Part shown: one piece after another, positions 1-13,068 of the stretch
Numbering within the stretch: the stretch's first letter is position 1
How the letters are laid out: each line of letters starts with the position of its first letter
From: Seriola aureovittata
Lineage: Eukaryota > Chordata > Actinopteri > Carangiformes > Carangidae
NCBI RefSeq assembly: GCF_021018895.1
Contig: NC_079382.1
Location: 15,047,501-15,111,500, forward strand
Direction: 5' to 3'
Length of the DNA: 64,000 nt
Translations under genes and position numbers: made by a program
The notes under the pieces: generated by a model
The model's database searches: none
What the model was told of the DNA's origin: nothing
What the model saw: only the letters and a program-made list of their open reading frames with translations

Positions 1-2582
1 AAAACCTGAGGCAGATGCAACAGACTTTTTTTTTTTTCATCTGCCTCAATTTCCTTTTACTAAATCTGACAAATACTGAACAATAAAATGTCAGATTTTC
101 ACTTGCTCTTTATAAGATCTCCCTCTAGGTTCTTGGCAGGAAAACCAACCTCAAGTGTGTGAATTTTCTGTGGGCAGCTTTCAAATTGTCAGATGTTTCT
201 GACAGGCGAGTGCAGCTTGAAGAAAAAGCATTGATTCTCTGTTGCCTCGTAGACCAGATGGTACTGAGGCACACTGACTCTGTCTCACGCATCAATGTAT
301 TCAGCAGTCATTGTGTACGGGATTAGTTCATGTAGGTTTCTGTCTGGGGCTTCTCATATAGCCCTTCATTCGGCGCGCAGTGGGTGGAAGCTATTCCCAG
401 CAAACAGGTGCCATCATGTGGCATCAGGTGTCCTTCCAAAAGGTTAGACAGAGAGAGGAAGATGGTTTGTCCTAGATATGCAGTTAGTTAGATGAGAGCC
501 GCTCTCAGAGGACACTCTGAGTTTGGTGGCCACCGACAGCAGGGACAGCGGTGCTGTAAAACTGGGATACAACCCGATCTGCTTATGAAATCAGGTTAGC
601 TCTGTGGGCTCTCACTCCTGTCGAGTTAAACAGGTCATGCGAGGCTAACAAATGGATGGGACTTTGCATGGCAGCAGAGCAAATATTAATTTATGTTATC
701 TGATTGCAAGTGCAGTGTACTCAAATTAAAGCTCCACTTTTCCGATCACACAGAGGCCACGGAGTGTGTCCAGGATTGAGAAAGCAAAAAAAAAAAAGAA
801 AAGAGAAATCAGCCTCTTCATCAGGGTCTGACACAGGAAAGGCACATTTACCCAACAGGACAGTTCTCCGGGGCTGATGTCAAACATCTTTTCATTGTTT
901 GGTTTCCATGGCGACGGCAGCCACTGGGCATGAATCAGGAACAGAGGATCCATTTATGGTCCTAATTGATGAGCTATATGTGATTAGTGAGAATGAGAGA
1001 AACCAAACAGCTTAATAGACGTCTGCCTCCATCCATGTTAATCCATCCACTTTAGCTCTCTGCTGACACAGCAGAGGGGAGCCTCATTGTTTCTAAAAAA
1101 GCAACTAGCTTCCTAACAGGGCCAAGGTAAAAAAATAAGTACAGCAGACCATCTGGCAGGAAGGGCATTTCACCTGATTTACAGGCTGTTGTCCACTTTT
1201 TCCCCTTTGCCTTCCTCCGTTTCAATCATAGTTTTGCTAAAAATGTTCCTGGTGACCTTTTTGAAATTATCAATTTACAATTGATTTCATTTTACAGATT
1301 GTAGAATATTTGTGGTGAGTAGTGTTTTCTGTAGTTTTGGTTTTCAACATTGACATTTCTGTGGTTTCCAGCCCTTTGGCCAAATTGGCATTACTCACAC
1401 ACAACAAGAAACAACCAGACATCAATCAGTCGACATAAAAACAGGACAATGTGTTACAGGAATACATATGCTGATGTTAATAAAAGACAAGAAAATTGTA
1501 AAGGAAATGTAAGTTATTATTATCATCATTTCATTGACAAACAAATTCTTTCATTGTGTGACGGGGATGATTGTTCCATTAGAGCTCTGCTGAAACTGTT
1601 TTGTGCCTCTGCACTGGAGTCTTGTTTGGCAGCTCAATCAATAAAAATAAAATTGGAGCGCTCGGTGAAATGAGCTTTCTGGCAAGCGCGAGGAACAGTA
1701 GAAATATTCAATATAGATGGTGGAGAGGGAAGCACAGCGGTTTGTGCACTTCCTGGTCACACCCTGTAGGATGAAGCTGCCCAGAGGCCTTAAGTTGCTG
1801 CTTTAGACGCCATAAAATCCAGAGTGAAAGATGCAGGAACTCGTTTATGCTCCAGCATGAGCTCTGCATTTTGCCGTGTGATGAGAGTACCTCTGTTGCT
1901 CTCTCTTGAGCTGTTAAATCCTTGTCTGGTCCAACTAATGTTGGACCATATGGGTAGGTGCTGTGCTATAATTTGATGTGTTGTATTGATTTTTTTTTTT
2001 TAACAATGCCTTTATTATTGTGGTTTATTGTGTGATTTATTAAAGGAGTTTGTTGCCTTTTTATAAATCATGGAAATTGTTAAAGATTAAACATAGAGAG
2101 TATACAGTGAGAGTCTCACAAAATATGATTTATGTAATTAATGCTCCATCACAGCTTAGTCAGGTTAACTTTGATATTTAGGCAGGAATAGCTGCAACCA
2201 AGACAATAAAAAAACCCATTTTGCTCTCAATATTTCTAAGTAAGGACAAGAAATGAAATAATCTAATATCTCTGATCTCACTGTGAGTGTGAGCGTGAGT
2301 AACATTTGCTGACCACAGGCGAAAGTAACAGCTTTTTCCAGTCAAAATAAAAAGTCAAATACTGACAGGAACAGATGATTTGCATAAACAGGACAGAAAA
2401 GTGAACTGGGAAAGGATGAGGAAATTAAAGTGACAGATTTTTTTCTACATGTATAGTATATGTATTGTAATGTGGGTAAACATGTTTTTTATTTGCATGT
2501 TGTAGAAAGTCATCTACTTGTATTTGACAGTAAAAGATGAACTTCAATGATGATATTTAGCTTGACCTTTTTTTTTCTGTTA

Positions 2583-2758
2583 AGTTATTTTCTGGGTGTT
2601 TTGGCCTTTATTAGTCTGATAGGACAGAGAGAGATGGACAGGAAAGTCAGGGAAAGAGAGAAAAAATGACACGCAGCAAAGTGCCATGGGTCGGATTCGA
2701 ACCAATTGCTGGTGAGGTGAGGTGAGGTGAGGTGAGGTGAGCGACGGAGGCACCCCAA
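2583..2758 (-). repeat. tRNA-derived SINE, minus orientation, with a GGTGA tandem insert
   Basis: Read on the minus strand, a polymerase III B-box-like stretch (GGTTCGAATCC, about 2693-2703) is followed by the body and tail typical of a teleost tRNA-related SINE, ending in an AATAAAGGCCAAAAC-type tail near 2586-2615. The 5' head is interrupted by a five-base tandem repeat (GGTGA units, about 2709-2741), so the A box is not clear. It is a dead or ancient copy. Family assignment is from memory of fish SINE tails. Confidence 0.6.
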
Positions 2759-4492
2759 CATTGAGCTTTGACTCGTTCAAGTTCACACTAATGACATGGA
2801 AACTGTGCAAATCTTAGAGAGAGGCTTTTGCGAAAATGTAAATTTGTGTAAATTGCCTTGTGCCTTGAGTAAACACTTTAACTCAGAAGGTCCTTTCTTT
2901 TGCTTGCGACAGGACTGTAAACAAATTTGGTTTTGAATGATTTGAATGACTTGGTTTCTTTCTTTTAAAACACACCTGGAGCTTTGAGGACACAACACCT
3001 TCTCAGGAACTTGCTGTTGTTTCAGTCTTGATCTGATGGGTTTTGAAAAGATTTTGCATTATGTCATCAATTGAATTGTGCACAGTTTATATCAACCATG
3101 ACACAGCCAGATAGAAACAAGGCTTTTTTTTTAAAGAAAATTCACAAAAGAACGCAATAGCGTTTTATGTAATATATTTGTTTGGTTGTCTTGAGTGTAA
3201 TATAGTACCACTTTCAAGCAAGTGAACCTTTATAAAGGATTTATAAGCTGTAACTAGTAGCTTTATTAATCATTATCAAATTATTTATGAATGCTGTCTG
3301 GATTATTTATAAGCCTTTAATAAGAATATATGTTTTGGCTGCCAGGCTGTGAAAACTTCCTCCGGCAGGTGTTAATTCTCCAGCAGGACACTTGTTTGTT
3401 TTGCTCATTCATTCAGGAAAACATTAATATCCAGTTATTAACAGCTTATTTACATGTCTAGCTAATGATGATGGCTTTATCAGAAAGTGTGAACCCTACC
3501 AGAAAGTATGAATGGATTACTAACATTTATAACAGCATCCTTAACAAGTAGAGAGGACAAGAAGCCAGAAGGGATTTTTCACAACCTGGCAACCCAAATG
3601 ATTATCAATGGCTTATAAACTATCTATAAAAGAAGAACTGTGTACTGACTATTAATAACGCCATTATCTACAACCTATATAGCTCCCTTATGTAGTTTGA
3701 CAGGGTATGCAGTGGCAGGACTCAGTATTTTCACTTAATATGCAAGAACAGCTTGTTTTGAGTCAGCCTGCTGCAGCTGCTACCTGTTGTCTTTTTTCTC
3801 TCTACATAGCAAATTAAAGGCAAGTTGTTGTCCTTTGGAAAAGTGACGCGTCGTACAGAACACACTGTGAGAGGAGTGTGCGAGCAGCTGCTGTTAGTTT
3901 CTGTTGCTGTTCTGAAGTCAGGGGCTTTAGAGCGTTCCCCTCTATGAATCAGCCAGGGCTCTGAGTGACTTTTGGGCACCGGGCAACAAGCTCAGGGCTG
4001 CACAGGTGTGACATTTGAGTGAGGTGTGAAATGGATTATTCATGAGGCTAAAACAAACTCTTGATTAGAGTGGAAGCTAAATTCCACACAGCTGATGACT
4101 AGTTACAAAAAGCTGAGTGGATAAGTGGGAAGGAAATAGATTTTTGTGTTATTTACCAGTAAAATATACAGATTAATTCTCTAAAACTTCTCTATTGTTC
4201 CTATGGCAACGTTGTAGTAAGCCGTGTCTTACTACAGTAAACTTGAAACAAGTCAGGAGGACTAATGGCAGACACGTGACAGCTGTATCTAATGTCAGCT
4301 ATTAGGCCACCACACGAACATATAAAAATGTACATCTTACTTGTACACACAGAGCAATGGTGACTGTGCGCACGCAAACACAATGAATTAATTATGGCCA
4401 TGTGATCGCAGCACTTGTTTTTACACAACAAAGAAATGTATGAAAGGCCCTCAAGAGAAGGGTGTCCACATGGGGTTGGGAGTATAGCATTA

Positions 4493-4494
<2 letters not shown>

Positions 4495-4536
<42 letters not shown>

Positions 4537-4576
4537 TGAGAGAGAGAGAGAGGGGAGACAGAGAGAGAGAGAGACG
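4495..4576. repeat. TG microsatellite followed by GA-rich repeat
   Basis: About 18 TG units at 4495-4530 run directly into GA-rich sequence up to about 4576. Open frames across it are repeat translations. Confidence 0.9.
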
Positions 4577-7500
4577 TTGTCCCTGCGACACCGGCGGCCA
4601 TCTGAATAATTCATAAAGCCAATCAATGATTAAAGGTCTGTTGGGTGTCACACCTCACATCAGAAGAGAGGTGACTGTGTGTCATTCAGTGTTATAGTAT
4701 GGATGTAACGTAAACAGCGAGTCAAGATCTAGTAGAGGAGAAAGGAGGTAGAACTCACAGAGGAATAGAAAAACATTCTGCTGAAGTTCCAAGTCAACCT
4801 TTACTATTGATCACTGACTATGACATAAAAAATATAACCGGAAGATTTGTTCTGTTTTGTGATTGTAATTTTTTTTAATGTGATTTTTTATAACAAGTCG
4901 CTGTAATATGAGCATGAAAGCTTACACAGTTGCTGTCATTGCTAATAGCCTTTGTCTAATGGGTCTTTCCAGGAAAAAAAAAAAAATCTGGCTCACACAG
5001 GAAGTGGTGCCTCTGATGTTACTGGAAGCAGGAGCTCTGGCTTATTCAGAACAGTCAGAAGGGACTGCAGTATATAGATACAACGCACCAACAGACAAAG
5101 ACGAGCCCTACTGAACTTCATCAGTAAGGAAAAATACACCATCTCTGACTGGTGGTGGGAGGTGCTTAACGTGAGTCAAAACTAATAAGCCAAGAATCTC
5201 ACGGATCACCATTTTAGTCACCTTCCAAAAGGCCAGTTCTGAGACCATATTACAAGCAATATTTTGTTTCAAGCGACAGAGGAAAACTAAAGAAACGGGA
5301 GCCCATTCTGCATAGGAATGACTCAGCTGTGTACTGTACTGAGATAAGATAACAGTTGGGGGGGAGGTCAGGCGGATGGATACAGTAACTTTTCAGTGAA
5401 TCAAGTACTATTAAGTTACTAATTCACTCATGAGCCAAAATGCTTAAAGTGTGCAAACAGTGTTCACTGTTCAACAACCTGCATTTAATTGCTACAAACA
5501 ACCTCTTCACTGAAAAAAAAAGGAAAGCTGCTTTATAAACATTCTCCAATCATCTCTCTAGATTTAAGGCTTAAGACTAGTGCTATCTTTACTAGATTGA
5601 TCACTGATTGTAAACAGTGTGAAAGTTGATCATGTTATGGTGTTCCCGGTCATTTGGATTCTTTTGAGTTATAGACAATGTGTAGTGCTGAGTCATAACT
5701 GATCAAAAGCTTTTGAGCACTTTACATTAACATCAGTAGCCTCCACACAACAATACCCTGTGCTGTTGTTCGTTGTCCTCAGAAGAAGTAGTAATCACTT
5801 AATAATAAATAGGCATCTAAACGTGAGTGGCCAAACTTTTCGTGGCTGGGAGCAAAGGGTTATGAGTTCCGTTTAAGTGAATGGTGTGGTCAGCTATAAT
5901 ACTTGTATATTTGTTTTCCACTAAAAGGATTTTTAACTTGGAAAAGGTTTAGTATAGGAGCAGTGCTATTATGTTATGTTCACAGAGGGTTAGACAACAA
6001 CCTACAATCTAAAGCCTCTGGATGTTATTTTGTCTATTTAGCCCTGAGAATTGCTGCATAATTAGAAATGCATATAGCACACATCTATCCATTTTATACC
6101 AAAGAGTGAGTTTCTATACTTGGAAAAAATAGTTTGAGGAAAATGTTTTTTTTTTCTTTTTTTTATAAAGTCATTCCACAGAGAAAGGAATCTGAATTGT
6201 AATTTACATTTCATATTGAATGGACTTTAAGTTTATCAGACCTCTCTCAGGACTGGCTGGTGCTCCAGATTCTTCTGGTTGGCAGTGATGCAGGAAAGAC
6301 TGCTTTTAGATTTTGTGCTCTATATACCTGGAATAAACGGTATGAAAACCTGAGGCGCTGTCGTTTAACTACAGTGGGACAATTTGTACTTCCGATAAAG
6401 AACCTGATAACTTTTTCAAGTGGAAAGTTTAATGATGATTGCCATGATGATTGAATGAATTAGATTTGATTGAGGAATCTTTTCAGTGATGTTTGTCTGT
6501 AACAGCAGAAGTCGATTTTCAACACCATTTAGGAGGAAAATCTTCAGTCACTTTTGAGGAAGCCACATTTATGCAGTCCCTGCAAACCAGGCTGGTGGAG
6601 GACAGCAAATGGATGGATCCGGAAAAAGGGATGTTAAAAGGGAGGGGAGATGGAGTTGTGCGGGGAGAGGTTAATAGTGCAGAGAGGATTGAGAGACAAT
6701 AGGCTGGACTAATGAATCATGAGGCTGGCTTTACTGGTGCTGAGGCATTTCCGAGCTGCACGCTACTCACTGCTATCACAGGGCCCACTCATTTAGAGGT
6801 ATCTTTGATACGTTCGCCTTTGTGGATTGCTTTTTATCAGCTTTGACTGTAGTAACTGCAGAAAAGACACAGATAAATGGAAAATGAGGGCGTGAATTGG
6901 AACATATTTGTTCCAAAATGCTACAAATTTCATTGAATGGATTGCACATCCAAAAATTCATCATTAGAAATGTAATAATAGCATTGCTATACTCTTGCCA
7001 TGACATACATTGTTTTTATACTGGCAGATTACAATATAAAGGATGCTGTTTTTTTACCCAGTGGCACATATTCCATTTTAAGATAAACTTCCCCTCCATT
7101 AAGTACATCACAAAGATGTTTCAATGGAAATCCATATTAAATTGAATTGATTTTAGTGCGTGCCTATACAGATATTTTTCCATGCTGTGCAGCTGTTGGA
7201 GAATTGAGCACTGGGACATAGACAGGACCAGACAGTGTCGAGACACAGCCAAAAGCCAAACTGGTTTAAACACCTAATCAAATATGACATTGCATTCCCC
7301 GAGGGCTCTTTAGACTCATCTTCATTCCTCCAATAACTGAGCGATATATCAAATGATATTCAAACACCTGACGGAAATAACAGGTTTCTACATGCTACCA
7401 GCTGCTTCATGGCTTTCGTGCTCCTTCTAGAGTCAAAATGAAGAATCGTAATGATCCAAATGTTGTACACACAGGCCTTGTTTGGACGTTGCACATCACT

Positions 7501-7874
7501 AGTATACCGAGGTGGGTGCTGTTTTATATCTAGTCAATCAGTGCTGTTCTGGCACTAATCCAGAGGAGATCAGTGGGGGCATCAGGGAATGCTGAGTCCA
7601 TCTCTGGCCTGTAGCTCAACAGCTGCCTGTCTAGACTGCCTGGCAGCTCAGAAACGATGAATAGAACATCACCACGCCCTATATCAGGATGATTTTATGA
7701 CTAGAACTCCATGCAAATTTGGAGGAAAGAGGAACAAAATGATCATAGACAAGATGGGGGTAGTAAAATATTGGTCCCGGCTAAGTACCACTTTCACAGC
7801 AAATATAAACATGTCTAGGAAAAGTTAGACAGAACGAGAATCAAAGAAACAATTATAGTTGTCATTTTTCATAA

Positions 7875-7880
7875 TTTATT
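7875..7880 (-). terminator. Candidate cd24 polyadenylation signal
   Basis: TTTATT on the plus strand reads AATAAA on the minus strand, about 900 bases downstream of the cd24 stop codon. Cleavage would fall near 7850-7860. Closer minus-strand AATAAA hexamers at 8559-8564 and 8590-8595 could give a shorter 3' UTR. Confidence 0.45.
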
Positions 7881-8777
7881 GTACATTTTCATTTCTTCCA
7901 TTATCTTATACTCAAACTGATAAACATTACAACATTTCCATTTATACAAAATATAAACTATAAGGGGGGGTGGGGGGATATAAATCTAACATCAACCCTT
8001 CCCATTAGGTTATACAGACAGTCATTTCCTGGGTCTAACCCATGGATGAAGGGGGGAGGGGGAGTGTCAATCAAACCCTCATTGTAAAAGACCACAACTC
8101 TTTAAAAATCACAAGGCAAAACTGACACATGTCCTGTGTGGCAACTTAATTGCTACATACATCTCCATGACATTTCTAATAAAAAGACTGAAGGGCCAAA
8201 TTATGAAAAACCCAACTAAAAATGTCATCTGGCTCACACCTTTTTTTTTGAAAATCCCCAACTGTATGTGCCAAATTTCACTTTAACAGACAAAAAAACC
8301 ATTCTGATATTGATTGCCAGGTGGATTTGAAGCCACAAAAAAAAAAGAAAAAAGAATCTCTGTACACTCAAGTGGTCCGCATTTCAATCAAGACATGTGA
8401 CATGACAACCGCAGCCCTGAGCATCTCCAAAATGTGATGGCGTGACTATGGAAACGCAAGCCAAAAGGGGAAGCCCTGTGCACCGCCATTCCTTTTGATT
8501 CCTTGCAAGGGGCTGAAGGAGAGTGAGGGTTGGGGATCCAGATGAAAGTTAAACCCCCTTTATTAAAAGAAATGTCTTGAATTACACTTTTTATTATTAT
8601 TTAAGGAGGACGAAGAAGGTTGTGGAGTCCATCCATGTTAGTCTTGTGGTCTCTGTGAGAGAGAGGAGTGAGGCTGGACTGGGTGGGATGATGGGATGGG
8701 AGGTGAGGAGGAGTGCTGAGGCAGAGAATAAAACAGGGGTGGGGGTGGGGGGGTGGGGGGCTGTCGGGGTCTGAGCT

Positions 8778-9943
8778 TCAACAGTAGCGCTGCAGGAGAG
8801 AGGCTGCCATGATAGCGGGGATCAGGAAGGAGAGGGTGCCTGCGTGCAGTGAGACGCCTGCTCCGGCGGCGGTGGTGGAGTTGGCCGAACTGCTGTAGGT
8901 TCCTGTGGCCATGGTGGTGGTGTTGGGGGTGGAGGTGTCGTTTACCCCCATGGTGGATGTGCTGTTCTGGGAGACCACCTGTTGGAGGAAGAAGAAGAGG
9001 ATAGATAGATGAGGAGGGTTCTAAAGTATTCTGTACCAAAGCTTCTCCATGGTTACCAGATACTTTAAAAAGCCTGTAAATTGACTGATCAGGTTTCGAT
9101 ACAAGGGGATAGAATTAAAGAAGCATTATGGCAAAACAGTGGGGATTAATTAAAATGCCAATCAGTGTTTACCAAGTTTTAAATCAGTACCACACTCTTA
9201 TTTTTAGCTAGTCACCAAGCCAATGTTATGAAGTGTCTAACAACACAGGATGACTGGCTGCTTGGTCAAAACAGACCAGAGACACCTATGTTTCTGCTCC
9301 TGCGTGTCAGGTTTCATTTGGCACAACGCACCGAAAAGAAACTTTAGATTCTCTCCAAACCTTTGCTCAGGTAGACAATACACTGCACCTGAATCATTAA
9401 TTCACTGAGTGTGAGCTAATCAAGAGGTAAAAAGGCACTTAAAAAAATATACATATGTAGGCATATACATAAATATATATATTATGACAGGGAGTGTAAC
9501 TTAATTAAAAACACACATGTATTTTGAAATCGACTGACTAGAATTCAGGATCATATTAATTTTCCCGAGAGAGCTCCAAGTCTAGCCTGCTGTAATCCAG
9601 TCCATCGCACCACCTTATTATTAGCATGTAAGCCCTGTCTGGAAACATCATTAAAGTCAAATAATCCGTCACCACACACTCAATTTCTAGCCATAATGAA
9701 TAAAGATACCCCCCCACATCACCCCCACCCCCCACCCCCCACCTCCTCCTCTCCCCGCCCCTACCAAGAAACACCCACCACTACTTTAAGGCATAAAATC
9801 AATTTAACAGCAACAAAACATTTGAAAGGAATAGAGGACCAAAAAAAAAAAAAAAAAGAAAAAAAGAAATGTCATCTTACCTGTGTTGATAAACATATGG
9901 CGAACACAATCACTCCAAGCTGAACGATCGTCATTCTGGACAT
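8778..9943 (-). CDS. cd24: CD24-like GPI-anchored mucin-type glycoprotein, two coding exons
   Basis: The coding exons are 9881-9943 and 8778-8978 (minus), joined in phase 0 by a GTAAGA donor and a CAACAG acceptor, giving 87 residues. Residues 1-21 form a hydrophobic signal peptide. The mature part, about 22-62, is Ser/Thr/Asn-rich with four N-glycosylation sequons (N26, N34, N40, N54). A small-residue GAG stretch at 60-62 looks like the GPI attachment site, followed by a hydrophobic tail ending in LLQRYC. Human CD24 has the same plan: about 80 residues, a tiny mucin-like mature peptide and a GPI signal ending in SLLHLYS. CD24 is a heavily glycosylated surface protein that binds Siglecs and P-selectin in mammals. 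Primary sequence is poorly conserved, so the call rests on architecture plus the sobp neighbour, which is also near CD24 in human. CD52 and other short GPI mucins are alternatives. Confidence 0.75.
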
Positions 9944-10044
9944 TTTGGGGTTTTTTTTAATTATTATTTTTCAATTTTTCCGTTTTTTTTATTTTTGCAG
10001 TAATTTGGCCAGATGGAGGAGGCTGCCCACAGACGCTGCTTCTC

Positions 10045-10104
10045 TCTAATGTGGACGCTGCATCAGACGGAGCTTTTTATACCAGCTGCAGGTCTGTGAC
10101 GTAG
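10045..10104 (-). promoter_or_regulatory. cd24 core promoter with TATA box and CRE-like site
   Basis: On the minus strand TATAAAAA lies at 10081-10074, about 130 bases upstream of the ATG at 9943, and places transcription start near 10045-10050. About 16 bases further upstream is a CRE/ATF-like TACGTCA (10103-10097). This spacing is that of a regulated TATA promoter. Confidence 0.6.
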
Positions 10105-10249
10105 CCTATAGGGGACCCGGACACTGAGGCTGTAATAAGAGATATACAGAAATGTAATGTAGCCTAATAGTGGTTTGGCCGCAGCAACTTCAAACTTATG
10201 GAAGTAATGACTCACTTTAGGAAGATTGTATACATTATTTATTTGAACA

Positions 10250-10440
10250 TTTGTGAAGTCAGCTGAGCAACACGACCCATCCACCAATCCGCAGAGTTGT
10301 CCAGTGGAAGTTGAAGTGCCTTGCTCAATGGCACGACGCCCTGTTTTAAAGATTGTACTCTATATAGTGGCCAGATAAGTCGAACCGAACCGGCGATCGT
10401 CTGAATACACCTGCACACTACTCCCACCGTCATGTTGCCA
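10250..10440. repeat. Probable dispersed teleost repeat
   Basis: The stretch contains phrases that recur in fish genomes (AGTGCCTTGCTCAATGGCAC and a later GAACCGGCGATC block). I recognise the pattern but cannot name the family or set the ends. No coding potential is visible. Confidence 0.4.
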
Positions 10441-11814
10441 TGGTGATGAGGATTCATATGCTGTGTAGTTTAGGCTGTAATTGGGATCATAATAATTGAG
10501 ATGATAGGCGCCTCTTTCAGCTGGTAAAACTCAAAAACGTTTATTTCGAGTAGAAAAAAAAATCAAATGGAAAGGAGGGAAAATGGCAAACAGAAGTTAA
10601 TACAACCTGTTGAACTGTCTCTGCAGGGTAAGTGTGGCATCAGCGACACCTAGTGTTCTGGACACATTAAAAAAAAAAAAAGTTTGGTGTTGTTTAATGG
10701 ACATTTAGAGCCGTGAATTTAGGCTATATTTTAGGCTTTAATAATTTCTATATAATTTGCTGCTGTTGAAGTGTGTAATAATCTGTGATCACCCTTTTGA
10801 GCATCTTTATCCTAAAGACTATGTGAAGATAAATAATAAGTAAACTCAATTAAATATAAAAAATAGCAATTAATCTGTGACGGCAATTAATTAATTAACC
10901 ATTAAAACTTGTAATAACCCTTAATTATACTAATACATATTCATAGGCTACACGCATGAGTAAACGAACAAACTGCAGCAACACAATAGTAGGGCCTGTG
11001 TGCAACTACAGTGCAGCAACATATATGATTAAACATAATCTGATTATATTTTGATTCAATTATATGAATTAGTTTTTGTATTGTATTTGTAATTATGTTT
11101 CTGCTGGTTTATCAACACATACAGAGTTGGTTGAGATTAAGATTTCGTTTGGATTAAAACAGGACATGAACATTATCTCACACCTTTCAACAAAGTTTTG
11201 ACTGGAGACCCTAAATTCTGTTGCCTTGGACAAACACAAATAATTAACTTTCAGTGTATGTAGCTATGTTAGAGTATGGGCCACTGTATTCATTTTCTGT
11301 TATGGAAAATTGTGAAAAAGAAAAAAAAGAATTTTCCAAAACTTTTGTCAAAAATGTAAATATTTTTTTTTTTGGTCAAATCTAAATACCGATTCCAAAG
11401 AAAATAGTTTTAGATGCTGCAGGTCAGTGTGTTTGGTCGCTAGGCCTGATGCCCTGAACATGATGACTATATTTGCATGTAATTTGACGCAGGGAAAACA
11501 CCGGACTATATTCACAGACACAACTATTCAAAACTTATGGGTAGACATCGCCCCCCGACGGTGACTACAGCTCACTGTAAAGCACAGTGGGATCACACTG
11601 TACATCCTTTTTAATGCTGAAGACACACAGCAACATTTTCAATCATCTTCTAAACTGACAGGATAAATTCACTGTAATCTCGTGTCCGTGGGCAATAATA
11701 TAGGTAATGATACACAAAGTGGCCAATTTTAATGATTCGGTCCAGATGTTGGGGATTGAAACTTTAGACCTATAAATACTGTCTCCAGTCCTCTGTCATT
11801 GGTGTAAGTGGATT

Positions 11815-12190
11815 TCTGAGGGAGTACTGAGACGCTCTTATCCCCGCCCTCACCCCCCCAGAGGAACCTAAAGGGACAGCGCTCCCTGCAGAGGCACCAG
11901 ATGTGCGCTGTTATGGAGAGCCGGGGAGAGGGGGCCTTTTGTGAGGCATCAGATAAGCCCTGTTCCCAAAGCCGAGCCGGATCGGGTATCATCAGCGGTT
12001 CCACGAGGGGGCGAAACCCAAGCCCTGCGCCCTGGATCGGGTTTCTGTTTACACGAGCGTGGTCCCTGGATTCCTCCAACCCCCGGCTACCTGTCTGTCT
12101 CTCTGCCTGCATGGGGTTGGGCGACCAAGTGAAAGTCCTGCAAGAGAGAGACGTTTAAGGACGCAGAGGAGCCATCTAAACCCGGCTGCC
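11815..12190. promoter_or_regulatory. CpG-rich patch with CTCF-like motif
   Basis: This stretch is richer in GC and CpG than its AT-rich surroundings. It contains CCACGAGGGGGCG at 12001-12013, an excellent match to the vertebrate CTCF core on the plus strand. It sits between two divergent genes, as expected of an insulator or distal promoter element. No exon is evident. Confidence 0.45.
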
Positions 12191-12573
12191 CCACATGCCT
12201 GGTAATGACATGACCATCTTTGTAGATGAACTTCGTCAGAATAAGTGGGAGAATCGACCGGATGTTGATTGAGACCGGATGGTGAGGTGACAGTGAAGTG
12301 ACGTGTTTATGTTTCTGAAATCAACTTGATCATCTCCATCCTTTTCGTCACCAGCTGAAAAACATGATAGTGTAACGAATCGTCTGGCCTTCACCATCAG
12401 GAATAACCATGGGACAAATGTTTGTGTTCAAAGATCTTAGTTGCACGCACACGTCCCTTTATGTAAATGTAATCCCTGCCCTGAGACATGCGGGGCTTTT
12501 CCTTCAGGCAAAGGGTGGCTCAGGGGCCAAATGTGGACATTTCAGGTGTTTTTCTGTGCAGCGCGCGCGCACA

Positions 12574-12574
<1 letters not shown>

Positions 12575-12618
<44 letters not shown>

Positions 12619-12622
12619 ACAA
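12575..12622. repeat. CA microsatellite
   Basis: About 24 CA units, preceded by a short GCGCGCGC run. Frames crossing it are translated repeat. Confidence 0.9.
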
Positions 12623-12976
12623 AGTTAGAAACACACGGGCGGTGATCAAACAGATGCCATTTGAGAAAGCCCCAAACATTCTGCCATGATATCGTTTAAC
12701 TCACAGCGCTCTTTTCATCTCTTTATTTTAAGACAAGAGTTTACAGACAGTGTTTGTACTGTGTCCCCTCAGATAAAACACAGTCTTTGCATTCCTTATG
12801 AAATGTATCTGTTGAGATTTGGGAGGGGTGGGCGCCAGGTGTTGGGTTACACCAAATCACAGGGCCCTCCCTTCCCTATCCGGAGAGGGCAGCGTCAAGC
12901 TGCACAGAGAGAGCGTGGATTAGACCGGAAGCCAGGCGATTTAGCTTTCATAATAAAAGCGGAAAGTAGCTAAGCG

Positions 12977-12980
<4 letters not shown>

Positions 12981-13067
<87 letters not shown>
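12981..13067. repeat. Long uninterrupted TG microsatellite
   Basis: About 43 perfect TG units, among the longest simple repeats in the window, roughly 700 bases upstream of the sobp start codon. Its purity suggests it is recent and length-variable, and such tracts can adopt Z-DNA. Confidence 0.95.

Positions 13068-13068
<1 letters not shown>

Larger units (their letters stand above)
1..7850. other. Gene-poor intergenic sequence
   Basis: I find no convincing coding exon on either strand. Open frames here are short, start at random methionines and resemble no family I know; the longest (4201-4626, minus) is a translated microsatellite. Visible structure is a tRNA-type SINE at about 2583-2758 and a TG tract followed by GA-rich sequence at 4495-4576. 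The rest is AT-rich single-copy-looking DNA. It lies beyond the 3' end of the cd24 gene and could hold enhancers, but sequence alone does not show any. Confidence 0.6.

Noticed and set aside
2693..2703. tRNA B-box-like GGTTCGAATCC as a tRNA gene
   Set aside because: No cloverleaf or anticodon arm can be built; the flanks fit a tRNA-derived SINE tail instead.
4201..4626. 141-codon minus-strand frame
   Set aside because: Its core is a translated TG/GA microsatellite (His-Thr and Ser-Leu repeats).
8638..9039. 133-codon minus-strand frame overlapping cd24
   Set aside because: It is a shifted-frame shadow of cd24 exon 2 with a poly-Pro run from the G/C tract and lacks a signal peptide.
11729..12158. 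Open frames of 63-127 codons in the CpG-rich patch
   Set aside because: Frames exist on both strands because of high GC, without splice context, known motifs or a plausible start.
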